A stretch of 64,000 nucleotides of DNA from Arcobacter defluvii (GTDB lineage: Bacteria > Campylobacterota > Campylobacteria > Campylobacterales > Arcobacteraceae), in NCBI RefSeq assembly GCF_013201725.1, contig NZ_CP053835.1, positions 2,108,001 to 2,172,000 on the forward strand, written 5' to 3'. This document shows positions 1 through 7,598 of this stretch, piece after piece. A program made the position numbers and the translations under genes. Every line of letters starts with the position of its first letter. The first letter of the stretch is position 1. Below the pieces are notes generated by a model that worked only from the letters and a program-made list of their open reading frames with translations, made no database searches and was not told the origin of the DNA.

Positions 1-612
1 TTCATTTTCAAGAATAGCACTATTTAAGATTGAATAACTATCCAAAAATTCACAATCTTGAAAAAACACTTCAATATCTATCAAATCAAAAAATTTAGCT
101 TTAAACTTACAAGTATCAAAATGTACTTTTTTTAATTTTCTAATTATCTTCATATAATTAAATTTGTCCCTAGCATCATAAGTAGGAAAAAATATTTGTT
201 CAAAAATTATAATTTTTTCTTTAAAAAACTCATCTAAATAAGATTGAAATACATACCCATCAATTGATAAATCACTATTTTCAATTTCATTGATTATTAA
301 ATCAGCAAAATATTTATCCAATTGTTCTTCATTTTGTATTTCAAAGTAATTCCTAATAACTTTTTTTAATTCTTCTTCATTATTTAATATTTGAAAAATT
401 TTTTTACCATCAATAGTATTTTCTTCACCATAATTAATATTTATTTTTATTTTTACATAATTTTTTATTTCTTCATAATCAATAACATAATTAAATAATT
501 CTTCGTAAAAATTATCTAAAAATCCAACTTTCCCAAAATCTGTTCGATAATCTGACTTTTCTATATGTAGTATACATTTTTTAGTAGGTGTGCAGTTTAG
601 ACAATCATCCAT
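1..612 (-). CDS. Pentapeptide-repeat-like protein, 3' end outside the window
   Basis: The reading frame stays open to the left edge, so about 204 residues of the N-terminal part are visible and the C-terminus is missing. The N-terminus has a cysteine cluster (DCLNCTPTKKCILH, C-x2-C-x5-C-x2-H), then about 130 residues of charged, acidic sequence without a motif I know. From about residue 170 phenylalanine and cysteine recur every five residues (FDTCKFKAKFFDL, FFQDCEF), which looks like the start of a pentapeptide-repeat right-handed helix. An ATG at 624 is in frame, but the one at 612 has a GGAAA ribosome-binding sequence at proper spacing, so I prefer it. A TATAAT lies at 643-648 on this strand. 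Function unknown; family assignment is tentative. Confidence 0.6.
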   Translation of the reverse strand, partial: MDDCLNCTPTKKCILHIEKSDYRTDFGKVGFLDNFYEELFNYVIDYEEIKNYVKIKININYGEENTIDGKKIFQILNNEEELKKVIRNYFEIQNEEQLDKYFADLIINEIENSDLSIDGYVFQSYLDEFFKEKIIIFEQIFFPTYDARDKFNYMKIIRKLKKVHFDTCKFKAKFFDLIDIEVFFQDCEFLDSYSILNSAILENE

Positions 613-653
613 GATATTTTCCATATAATAATTTTTTTGTTATTATACATAAA

Positions 654-872
654 AATCCATAGCCTGTGGATTTGAAGTGAGAGACTAATTCATTCATAAT
701 TATTTATGTGACAAGGAAACGAACACATAAATATAAATCCACAGCACTATGAAGTTAAGCTTATAAGTGTTTATAAACTTAAGTATGGATTCCAAAATAT
801 CTGAAAATTTGATGTTTTGTTTTGTTGTTGAATAATCAGTTTTTAGGAAAACTTAATATTTTGAAATCCATA
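654..872. other. Non-coding region of nested inverted repeats, candidate structured RNA
   Basis: The 296 bases between the two flanking genes carry no convincing reading frame but several long complementary segments. P1: AATCCATA (654-661) with TATGGATT (784-791). P2: CTGTGGATTT (664-673) with AAATCCACAG (735-744). P3: TATTTATGTG (701-710) with CACATAAATA (724-733), closing a 13-base loop. P4: AAGCTTATAA (757-766) with TTATAAACTT (771-780), one mismatch. A rival pairing joins 784-800 to 856-872 with 16 of 17 matches and would break P1. A TATAAT at 624-629 could start a plus-strand RNA. I do not recognise any known riboswitch, 6S, tmRNA or SRP core. Strand and function are inference. Confidence 0.5.
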
Positions 873-880
873 ATTAAATC

Positions 881-906
881 TATAAAGGAAGAAATCTTCC
901 TTTATA
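881..906. terminator. Terminator hairpin after TonB receptor gene
   Basis: TATAAAGGAAGA (881-892) and TCTTCCTTTATA (895-906) are perfectly complementary, with short T/A runs on both sides. It lies directly beyond the stop codon of the leftward receptor gene and could also end a rightward RNA from the inverted-repeat region. Confidence 0.6.
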
Positions 907-908
907 TT

Positions 909-3314
909 TTAAAAAGTGTATTTCATAGCAAGAGTGAAATTTCTAGGCTCTCCATAATTTATATTAGATTGAGCAATACCTTCATAATATTTTTTATCAA
1001 ATATGTTATCTATATTAAGCTGTAAATTCATATTCTTATCTATGTTATATTTAAACATTGTATTTACAATTGTGTATCCACCTTGTCCAACATGATTTCC
1101 CATAAATGTTTCTTCTATTTTACTTCTATAGTTTAAACCTGCACCTAACTCAAATCTATCAAAAATATATTTACTCCATAAATTTGCCGTTGTTCTTGAT
1201 GATTCAGCTTTATATTTTTCTCCATTTTCTTCTTTTGCATCAAAATGTGAAATACCAAAACTTAAAGCCCAGTTATCTGTAATTGCTCCATCCATTTCAA
1301 ATTCAACACCTTTACTAACAACACCCTCTACTAATTTTGATGGGATACTACCATCAGGAAGACGAGGAGCATCGTTATCTGATGCAACACCATCTTTTTC
1401 TACTCTAAAAAAAGCTAATGAAGCATTTAGTTTACCATCAAAATATTCTCCCTTTATTCCTGCTTCATAATTATCTCCTTCAGCAGGATTTAAAGTTTTA
1501 GCATCTCTATCCAATTCCGTTCTTGGTTCGAAAATATTTGTATAACTTGTATAAATTGAATGATTATCATCAATATCATAAACTACACCTATATAAGGAG
1601 TTACTTCATCTGTAAACTCTCTTTTATAATCTGTTCCATTTGTATTTTTTTCTTCCCAATCTGAAACTCTCACTCCAGCAATAATTTTCAACTCTTCCAT
1701 AAGTGAAAGCTTACTTGCTAAAAACTTAGCTGATTGTTCTCTCTCAAATATTCTAAATTTATCTGTAGGTGATAAATTTGGATTAGCAATATTTATATTA
1801 TTAAAATCCAATTGTGTACAAGGCAAAAATCCCATTTGACAAAACATATCAAATCCTGAACCAGGAGCATAAGTATATTTATAATCACTTTTTTGATTAT
1901 TCTTTTTCAAATTATATTTGTTATATATATACCCAGCAACTACTTCATGTTTTAAATTAGCTAATTCAAATGGAATAGAAACATAAAAATTGATATTATC
2001 CTCTTTTTCTTCTACATCACCTACAAAAGTAGAAAGCGAATAATCAGCTGCCAAATTGCTACTTTTATCTACTGAACCTACATAAGCTGCTAATGCACTT
2101 TTTGTAGTCATATCTCTATGAGAATAAAATAAATTTAAAGAAATATCTTTATATACAAATTGTTTTAAATCAGTATAATAAGTTTTTGTTTTTGTATCCC
2201 AATCTGACCAATCTCCGCTTACATTTGTTGATCTACTAAACTTTGTTCTTGAACCATCATTATATGTACTAGGAATTCCAGCCCATCTAACTCCATCTCT
2301 ATCAATATTTTCATAACTAGCACCAAAAGATAGGTATGTTGTATCTGTTAAATCCATATCAAAAACACCATATAAAATATCATTTGTTTTTTCATAAAAA
2401 TCTAAAAATGATTTACTATCTTGGTGTTTAGCTACAAACCTTGCCCTAATACTACCATTATCATTAAGAGGAGTAGATATATCAGTTTTAATACTATAAT
2501 CATCCCAAGAACCAGCAGAAATATTAATATTTCCAGTAAATTCTTTTGAATTTGCATGTTTTCTAATCATATTTATTCCTACTCCTGGATTTCCCGAACC
2601 CGTCATAAGTCCATTTGCACCTTTTACGATTTCTACTCTATCAAACATTATCATATCAGGATCATTTGCACTATAATCTCTAGTATTTGCCATAGCATAA
2701 GTTGGCATTCCATCAAGTAAATAATAATCTACATCAAAGCCTCTTGCTTTTGGATATACTCTTTCATCTATTCTATTTACTGTAACTCCTGTAATATTTT
2801 TTAACATATCTTGATAAGATGTGATATTTGCATCTTCTAAATATTTTTCTGTTAAGACTTTTACAGATTGAGGAGTATCTCTGAGAGATAAGTCAAGTTT
2901 TGTAGCGGTGTTTGTACTTCCTGTAGTATAAGAACCACTTCCTTCTGTTGTTCCACTTGGAAGATAAATCCCCTCATTTATATTTACTTCTTCAAGTACA
3001 GTTCCACTTCCAACAACTACTTTTTTCTTTATAATAATCGCACCATCTTCAATAACAGCTTCTAAACCACTATTTTCTAGTACTTTATCTAAAGCATTTT
3101 TTGTTCCTTTTATATTTTTTATAGCATTAGAAGTTTTACCATCTAAAAATGAACTATTTGCGATATATGGAGTGTTTGATTTTTTTGAAATAGTTTCTAT
3201 AGCATCTTTTAAAGATTGTTTTTCTATTGAATAAGTCAAATCATTCGCCATTGCACTTGAATATAAAAGCAAAGCGACCGCAGGGCTTAATAATCTTTTT
3301 TTGAATAAATTCAT
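909..3314 (-). CDS. TonB-dependent siderophore receptor with N-terminal signalling domain
   Basis: Outer-membrane gated channel of 801 residues. A signal peptide ends about residue 23 (SSAMA). Residues about 26-100 form a secretin/TonB short N-terminal (STN) domain, the periplasmic signalling module of FecA/FpvA-type transducers. A TonB-box-like VLEEVNI follows, then the plug (about 135-250, with DTPQSVKVLT and VEIVKGANGLM) and a beta-barrel ending in the expected C-terminal Phe (KYTF). Barrel and plug resemble the FhuE/FpvA hydroxamate and pyoverdine group; the real ligand cannot be read from sequence. It is the last gene after a sigma factor and FecR regulator, so it probably senses its ligand and switches on its own transcription. 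A Fur-like palindrome lies upstream. Confidence 0.93.
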   Translation of the reverse strand: MNLFKKRLLSPAVALLLYSSAMANDLTYSIEKQSLKDAIETISKKSNTPYIANSSFLDGKTSNAIKNIKGTKNALDKVLENSGLEAVIEDGAIIIKKKVVVGSGTVLEEVNINEGIYLPSGTTEGSGSYTTGSTNTATKLDLSLRDTPQSVKVLTEKYLEDANITSYQDMLKNITGVTVNRIDERVYPKARGFDVDYYLLDGMPTYAMANTRDYSANDPDMIMFDRVEIVKGANGLMTGSGNPGVGINMIRKHANSKEFTGNINISAGSWDDYSIKTDISTPLNDNGSIRARFVAKHQDSKSFLDFYEKTNDILYGVFDMDLTDTTYLSFGASYENIDRDGVRWAGIPSTYNDGSRTKFSRSTNVSGDWSDWDTKTKTYYTDLKQFVYKDISLNLFYSHRDMTTKSALAAYVGSVDKSSNLAADYSLSTFVGDVEEKEDNINFYVSIPFELANLKHEVVAGYIYNKYNLKKNNQKSDYKYTYAPGSGFDMFCQMGFLPCTQLDFNNINIANPNLSPTDKFRIFEREQSAKFLASKLSLMEELKIIAGVRVSDWEEKNTNGTDYKREFTDEVTPYIGVVYDIDDNHSIYTSYTNIFEPRTELDRDAKTLNPAEGDNYEAGIKGEYFDGKLNASLAFFRVEKDGVASDNDAPRLPDGSIPSKLVEGVVSKGVEFEMDGAITDNWALSFGISHFDAKEENGEKYKAESSRTTANLWSKYIFDRFELGAGLNYRSKIEETFMGNHVGQGGYTIVNTMFKYNIDKNMNLQLNIDNIFDKKYYEGIAQSNINYGEPRNFTLAMKYTF

Positions 3315-3349
3315 TCTAAATTTTCTCCTTGTGTATTATAAAACAATTT

Positions 3350-3364
3350 TAATAATCATTCTTA
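3350..3364. promoter_or_regulatory. Fur-box-like 7-1-7 inverted repeat upstream of receptor
   Basis: TAATAAT-C-ATTCTTA is a 7-1-7 inverted repeat with 6 of 7 pairs matching, the geometry of a Fur operator. It sits 36 bases ahead of the receptor start, next to a TATAAT-like -10 on the minus strand, in the gap between fecR and the receptor. Iron control is inferred from position and family. Confidence 0.45.
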
Positions 3365-3417
3365 ATTACATAAGAGTAAAATTTAAAAGAAAAACGGACA
3401 TAAATTTCAAAGAAATT

Positions 3418-4395
3418 TTAAATTTTCTTTGAAATTTTTATTTCTTTATCACTTTTGTCTATTTTGATAGGATATATTTTTGTTATTGTTTTCAAAAATA
3501 TATCAAGTTGAGTTGAATAAAATTCTCCTGTTATTGAGTAGTTTTCAAGTTCTTTTGAGAAAAAATAGATATTTATATCACTATATTTTGAAAATTCTTC
3601 CAATGCTTCTTTTAGAGTTGTTTTATGTAAAACTATCAGATTTTCTCTCCAAAGTGCTATCTTTTCTGAATTGATTTTTTCTTGATTATTTATATCCCCT
3701 TGGAAATTTGAATAAGTTATACTATTGCTTTTAGTAAGCAATTTTTCATTTTGTTTATCAAAAAAATATTTAGAATAGTATGTTTTCACGATACCCTCTT
3801 CCACGTTTATAGTTGTAGTATCTTTTTTGTGTATTACTTCAAACTTTGTTCCAACTACTTCTATATTTATCTCCCCACTTTTTATGATAAATACTCTATT
3901 TTTATCTTTTGCAACTTCAAACATAACTCTTCCATCTTTTAAAGTTACTTCTCTTTTTCCATTGAAAAACTCTATATTTAGATTTGTTTTTGCATCAATA
4001 AAGATACTTGAGCCATCAGGAAGTTGTTTTTTTAAGCTATTTTTATCGGTCATAAATGAATTTGAATATTGAACAGCAAAATTATTATCATAGATTTTAA
4101 AAGCTGAAAAACAAACTATTAGTAAAATTGTAGCTACACTTGAAAAGTATTTTATTTTATTTAAAAATTTTTCTTTTCTTATTTCTAAATGAACTTTATC
4201 ACTTAAATTTTGTGCATTTTCTTTTGATATTGATTTAGCCATTTGATGAACAAATTTCATCCGATTATATATTTTTTTATTAATCTCCTCTTTTATCCAA
4301 TTTTCAAACTCTACTTTTTGATTTTTTTCCAATCCCTCTTTCTCACAGGCAAGCCAATAAATTGCTTCTTCTTTGATTTTAGTTTCTATATTCAC
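3418..4395 (-). CDS. FecR-family anti-sigma regulator
   Basis: Inner-membrane regulator of an ECF sigma factor, 325 residues. The cytoplasmic N-terminus (1-60, AIYWLACEKEGL region) is the DUF4880-type sigma-binding part. One transmembrane helix lies at about 83-99. The periplasmic FecR domain follows (about 110-210, with LPDGSSIFIDAKTNL and VVGTKFEV). The C-terminal 70 residues look like the FecR C-terminal/STN-like fold that contacts the receptor signalling domain. The start is GTG, directly abutting the TAA of the sigma gene, which suggests translational coupling. By analogy with FecIR, it relays the occupied state of the receptor to the sigma factor. Confidence 0.9.
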   Translation of the reverse strand: MNIETKIKEEAIYWLACEKEGLEKNQKVEFENWIKEEINKKIYNRMKFVHQMAKSISKENAQNLSDKVHLEIRKEKFLNKIKYFSSVATILLIVCFSAFKIYDNNFAVQYSNSFMTDKNSLKKQLPDGSSIFIDAKTNLNIEFFNGKREVTLKDGRVMFEVAKDKNRVFIIKSGEINIEVVGTKFEVIHKKDTTTINVEEGIVKTYYSKYFFDKQNEKLLTKSNSITYSNFQGDINNQEKINSEKIALWRENLIVLHKTTLKEALEEFSKYSDINIYFFSKELENYSITGEFYSTQLDIFLKTITKIYPIKIDKSDKEIKISKKI

Positions 4396-4869
4396 TTAAA
4401 ATCCTCTCTTTGCTAGTTCTTCTTCTATTTTTATTGTTGCTCTTTTTATGAGTTTTTCAACTGCATTTGATGTTATATCTAAAATTTTAGCTATTTCTTT
4501 TCTACTATAACCATCAATAGTATATAAAATAAAAGCTTGTTTAACTCGAGGCGAAAGGTCTTCTAATATTTGCATAAAAATCTTTTCTTGATCTTCTTTT
4601 ATTAATACTTCTTCTGGTTGTTCAGAGGTTGGTGAGATGTGAAAATTTTCCTCATATTCTGTACTTGGCATTTTTTGATTTTGTAAAACTTCGTTAATTA
4701 CTATATTTTTTGCTATTTTATATAGATATGCGCGTTCATTATTTATATTATATTTATCTTTAATTTCAAGAAGTTTGATATAAGTTTCTTGTATTATATC
4801 TTTTGCTTTTTCCCTATCACCTACTTGTTTCTGGGCAAAATACAAAAGTTCATTATAGTATTTGAGCAT
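4396..4869 (-). CDS. ECF (FecI-type) RNA polymerase sigma factor
   Basis: 157 residues with only sigma region 2 (about 1-70, including DIIQETYIKLLEI) and region 4 (about 100-150, SRKEIAKILDITSNAVEKLI helix-turn-helix), the ECF layout. It is the first gene of a three-gene set with fecR and the TonB receptor. It should direct transcription of the receptor when FecR signals. A perfect 7-1-7 palindrome lies 26 bases upstream, so iron repression by Fur is likely. Confidence 0.92.
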   Translation of the reverse strand: MLKYYNELLYFAQKQVGDREKAKDIIQETYIKLLEIKDKYNINNERAYLYKIAKNIVINEVLQNQKMPSTEYEENFHISPTSEQPEEVLIKEDQEKIFMQILEDLSPRVKQAFILYTIDGYSRKEIAKILDITSNAVEKLIKRATIKIEEELAKRGF

Positions 4870-4894
4870 CTACACACCTAAAGTTTTTTGATAG

Positions 4895-4909
4895 ACATTA
4901 TCATAATGT
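4895..4909. promoter_or_regulatory. Perfect 7-1-7 palindrome, probable Fur box of the sigma gene
   Basis: ACATTAT-C-ATAATGT is a perfect 15-base inverted repeat with Fur-operator geometry and base composition. It overlaps a TATGAT -10-like sequence on the minus strand, 26 bases ahead of the ECF sigma gene. Binding is inferred. Confidence 0.6.
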
Positions 4910-5032
4910 TTCTTAAAAATATTTTTAAAAAATTTGAATCAAGACAAATAACTTTCTAATTAACTTAACTATTTCCTTAATTATTCTATAATTCAAAATC
5001 AAGAAATATCATATATTGTATTAGGAAAATTT

Positions 5033-6094
5033 ATGTCATACAGAACTTTAGAAGAAGAGATAAAAGTATTAGAATTAGGATTACCTCCAGTTGAAGGTGA
5101 TGGATTTATTGGTGGAAGATTAGACCCAAAAGAAGCTAGTTTAGTTTTAGTTCCAGTTCCTTGGGAAGCAACTGTTTCATTTGGTGAGGGAACTGCAAAT
5201 GCTCCTGATGCTATACGAACTTCAAGCCACCAACTTGACGTTGAGAACTACCACTATATCAAACCATATACTGCTGGTATTGCCATGCTTGAAACTGACA
5301 AAAGTTTACATAAACTAAGCAACAAAGCTAGAAAAAAAGCTCTAAAAGTAATCGAAGCTCTTGAAGATGGAAAAACAAACAAAAAAGCACTAAAATATGT
5401 AAATGAAGCTTCAGCTACACTAAACTCTTCAGTTTATGAAAAATCTCTTGAACAATTAAAAGGTGGTAAGTTTGTAGCTGTTGTTGGTGGTGACCACTCT
5501 TGCCCATTTGGACTTATCAAAGCTTTAAGTGACACACAAACTGAAAATTTTGGAATTTTACATGTTGATGCTCATCATGACCTAAGAGAAGCTTATGAAG
5601 GTTTTACTTACTCTCATGCTTCAATCTTTTATAACGTTATGAAAGAGTGTGAAAAAGTTTCAAATCTTGTTCAAGTTGGAATAAGAGACTATAGTAAAGA
5701 AGAAGCAACTAGAATGATTGAATATGGAGTAAAAGGTGCTTGTTTATATGATACTTTAATGCAAGCCCAACTTGCTAGCGGAAAATCACTTGAAGAAGTT
5801 TTTGCACCATATATAAACCAACTTCCTCAAAATGTTTATTTATCAATAGATATTGATGGATTAGAGCCATTAAACTGTCCAAATACAGGAACTCCTGTTC
5901 CTGGAGGATTAAGATATGGAGAGCTTGAACACTTAATCTTTATGATTGTAAAAAGTGGTAAAAATATCATAGGATTTGACCTTTGTGAAGTTGGCGATAG
6001 TGCTGATAGTTGGGATGCAAATGTTGGTTCACGTGTTTTATACCAATTATGTGGTGCATTACTTGCAAGTCAAGGAAAAATCGAATACAAATAA
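5033..6094 (+). CDS. speB: Ureohydrolase, agmatinase (SpeB) type
   Basis: Arginase-superfamily enzyme, 353 residues. The binuclear manganese motifs are all present: GGDHS (152-156), DAHHD (179-183), SHAS (194-197) and SIDIDGLEP (271-279), giving ligands His155, Asp179, His181, Asp183, Asp273 and Asp275. Agmatinase would hydrolyse agmatine to putrescine and urea, but the family also holds arginases and guanidino hydrolases, and motif reading alone cannot separate them. The protein is longer than E. coli SpeB because of an extra stretch around 85-140. It is transcribed alone, divergent from the sigma gene, and ends in a hairpin shared with leuA. Confidence 0.85.
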   Translation: MSYRTLEEEIKVLELGLPPVEGDGFIGGRLDPKEASLVLVPVPWEATVSFGEGTANAPDAIRTSSHQLDVENYHYIKPYTAGIAMLETDKSLHKLSNKARKKALKVIEALEDGKTNKKALKYVNEASATLNSSVYEKSLEQLKGGKFVAVVGGDHSCPFGLIKALSDTQTENFGILHVDAHHDLREAYEGFTYSHASIFYNVMKECEKVSNLVQVGIRDYSKEEATRMIEYGVKGACLYDTLMQAQLASGKSLEEVFAPYINQLPQNVYLSIDIDGLEPLNCPNTGTPVPGGLRYGELEHLIFMIVKSGKNIIGFDLCEVGDSADSWDANVGSRVLYQLCGALLASQGKIEYK

Positions 6095-6118
6095 AAGTAA
6101 GTTTTAAAACTTACTTTT
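6093..6118. terminator. Bidirectional terminator between speB and leuA
   Basis: AAAAGTAAGTTTT followed directly by AAAACTTACTTTT is a perfect 26-base palindrome. It overlaps the stop codons of both convergent genes, so one hairpin serves both. Confidence 0.7.
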
Positions 6119-7418
6119 AACTATTTAACTTTTTATATAGTCCGATTATTTCTTCTTTTTCTAACTCTCTTTTTAATCTATCAGATTCTTCTTTTATAAC
6201 TAAACCAAATTTTATAGCCTCATCTTTATTCATTTCTACTCCTAAAAATTCACTTATTATAAAACTTGCTCCACCTTTTCCTGATTGAGAATTTACACGT
6301 ATTACTTTTTCATATCCTCTTTTTATATCTTTTGGGTCAATTGGTAAGTATGGTACATTCCAACTTTGGCTATTTGTTTGTCTATAAAAATCTATTCCTT
6401 TTTTTATAGCATCTTGATGTCCACCACTAAAAGCGGTAAATATCATATCACCAACAAAAGGATGTCTTGGATGTACAAAAAGTTGCGTTTTTTCTTCGTA
6501 CATGGCTTTTACTTCATCAATTATTGATAAATCAAGTTTTGGGTCAATTCCTTGTGAATAGATATTAAAAGCAAAATTTATTATGTCCAAGTTCCCTGCT
6601 CGCTCCCCATTTCCAAATAAAGTTCCTTCAACCTTATCTGCTCCTGCAAGTACGGCTAACTCTGCACTTGCTACAGAAGTTCCCCTATCATTATGAGGAT
6701 GAACACTGATTATCAAAGCTTCGCGATTGTGTAAATTCTTACACATCCACTCTATTCTATCTGCATAAACATTTGCTGTACAAGCTTCAAGAGTATTTGG
6801 TAAGTTTATTATCATCTTATTTTCTTTTATTGGTTTTACCACATTTATAACTTCATTACAAATCTTTACAGCAAACTCTAAATCTGTTTGAGAAAAGCTT
6901 TCTGGTGAATATTGATAAGTTACTTTTCCTTTAAAATCTTTTGTTAGTTCAACTAAATATTGCATAGCTTCAATAGCCATTTGAATTATCTCATCATCAC
7001 TTTTTTGAAAAACAACTCTTCTTTGAAACTCATTTGTTGGATTGTATAAATGAAAGATTCCATTTTTTACATCTTTCATAGCTTCTACACTTTTTTTAAT
7101 CCACTCTTTTTTTGCAGGAATCAAAATCTGAATAGCTACATCATCTGGCACTAAATCCTCTTCTATTAATTTTCTAGTAAAGTTAAAATCCGTATCACTA
7201 GCACTTGGGTAACTAACTTCTATTTGTTTAAAGCCTATTTTTACTAAAGATTTAAAATACTCCAATTTTTGCTCTACTGTTAAAGGATTTATCAAAGCTT
7301 GATTTCCATCTCTTAAATCTACACTACAATAAATTGGTGCTTTTGTTATAGTTTTATCTGCCCACTCTCTTTTAAAATTTTGCACAATAGGATATTGTTG
7401 ATATTTTTTGAAACTCAT
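6117..7418 (-). CDS. leuA: 2-Isopropylmalate synthase, short form
   Basis: First step of leucine synthesis: acetyl-CoA plus 2-oxoisovalerate to 2-isopropylmalate. The N-terminus (ITKAPIYCSVDLRDGNQAL, from about 24) is that of the actinobacterial/yeast-like LeuA branch. Metal and catalytic motifs are present: DLRDGNQ (34-40), HPHNDRG (240-246), GNGERAGN (269-276). At 433 residues it ends after the TIM barrel and linker subdomains, about 120 residues short of that branch's usual size, so the C-terminal leucine-binding regulatory domain is absent. The stop lies at a terminator, so this is not an obvious frameshift. No other leu genes are adjacent. A leader peptide precedes it. Confidence 0.9.
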   Translation of the reverse strand: MSFKKYQQYPIVQNFKREWADKTITKAPIYCSVDLRDGNQALINPLTVEQKLEYFKSLVKIGFKQIEVSYPSASDTDFNFTRKLIEEDLVPDDVAIQILIPAKKEWIKKSVEAMKDVKNGIFHLYNPTNEFQRRVVFQKSDDEIIQMAIEAMQYLVELTKDFKGKVTYQYSPESFSQTDLEFAVKICNEVINVVKPIKENKMIINLPNTLEACTANVYADRIEWMCKNLHNREALIISVHPHNDRGTSVASAELAVLAGADKVEGTLFGNGERAGNLDIINFAFNIYSQGIDPKLDLSIIDEVKAMYEEKTQLFVHPRHPFVGDMIFTAFSGGHQDAIKKGIDFYRQTNSQSWNVPYLPIDPKDIKRGYEKVIRVNSQSGKGGASFIISEFLGVEMNKDEAIKFGLVIKEESDRLKRELEKEEIIGLYKKLNS

Positions 7419-7472
7419 GGTTTACTCCGTTATAATTTTTGTTTTTTGATTTGTTTTTTTATGTTTTAAGTA

Positions 7473-7535
7473 TTAGAAAGTTTTGAGGCAGAGGAGAGAA
7501 AAAGAGATAATTTGTTTTATAATATTTACATCCAT
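7473..7535 (-). CDS. Leucine-rich leader peptide of leuA (leuL-like)
   Basis: A 20-codon frame with a strong AAGGAG ribosome-binding site 7 bases before its ATG. It encodes MDVNIIKQIISFSLLCLKTF and then TAA. The stretch CTC-CTC-TGC-CTC uses leucine codons that are scarce in neighbouring genes, where TTA and CTT dominate; that is the hallmark of an attenuation leader. leuA begins 54 bases beyond its stop with its own GGAG site. I see no GC-rich terminator hairpin between them, so control could be translational or Rho-dependent. The existence of the frame is direct; its role is inference from position and codon content, as for E. coli leuL. Confidence 0.7.
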   Translation of the reverse strand: MDVNIIKQIISFSLLCLKTF

Positions 7536-7598
7536 GATAAACTCCTTTTTAAATTTTGCAAATTATAACTTTTACAAAAAATAAAATCTTGTACAAAA

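Noticed and set aside
664-744. TGTGGATTT/AAATCCACA as DnaA boxes, with another TGTGGATTA at 52121-52129 near rpmH
   Set aside because: The first two are the two arms of one stem, and no dnaA gene, AT-rich unwinding element or cluster of boxes is present. One box near rpmH is too little for an origin.
822-1025. 67-codon frame on the plus strand at the receptor 3' end
   Set aside because: It starts at TTG without a ribosome-binding site and runs antisense through the terminator hairpin and the receptor's C-terminal codons, which are well supported.
6022-6040. parS-like sequence TTCACGTG inside speB
   Set aside because: It matches only 11 of 16 bases of the parS consensus, is in a conserved coding region (GSRVLYQ) and has no palindromic partner half.
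7419-7472. Intrinsic terminator within the leuA leader
   Set aside because: I looked for a stem followed by Us between the leader stop and leuA; the stretch is A-rich and forms no stable hairpin.
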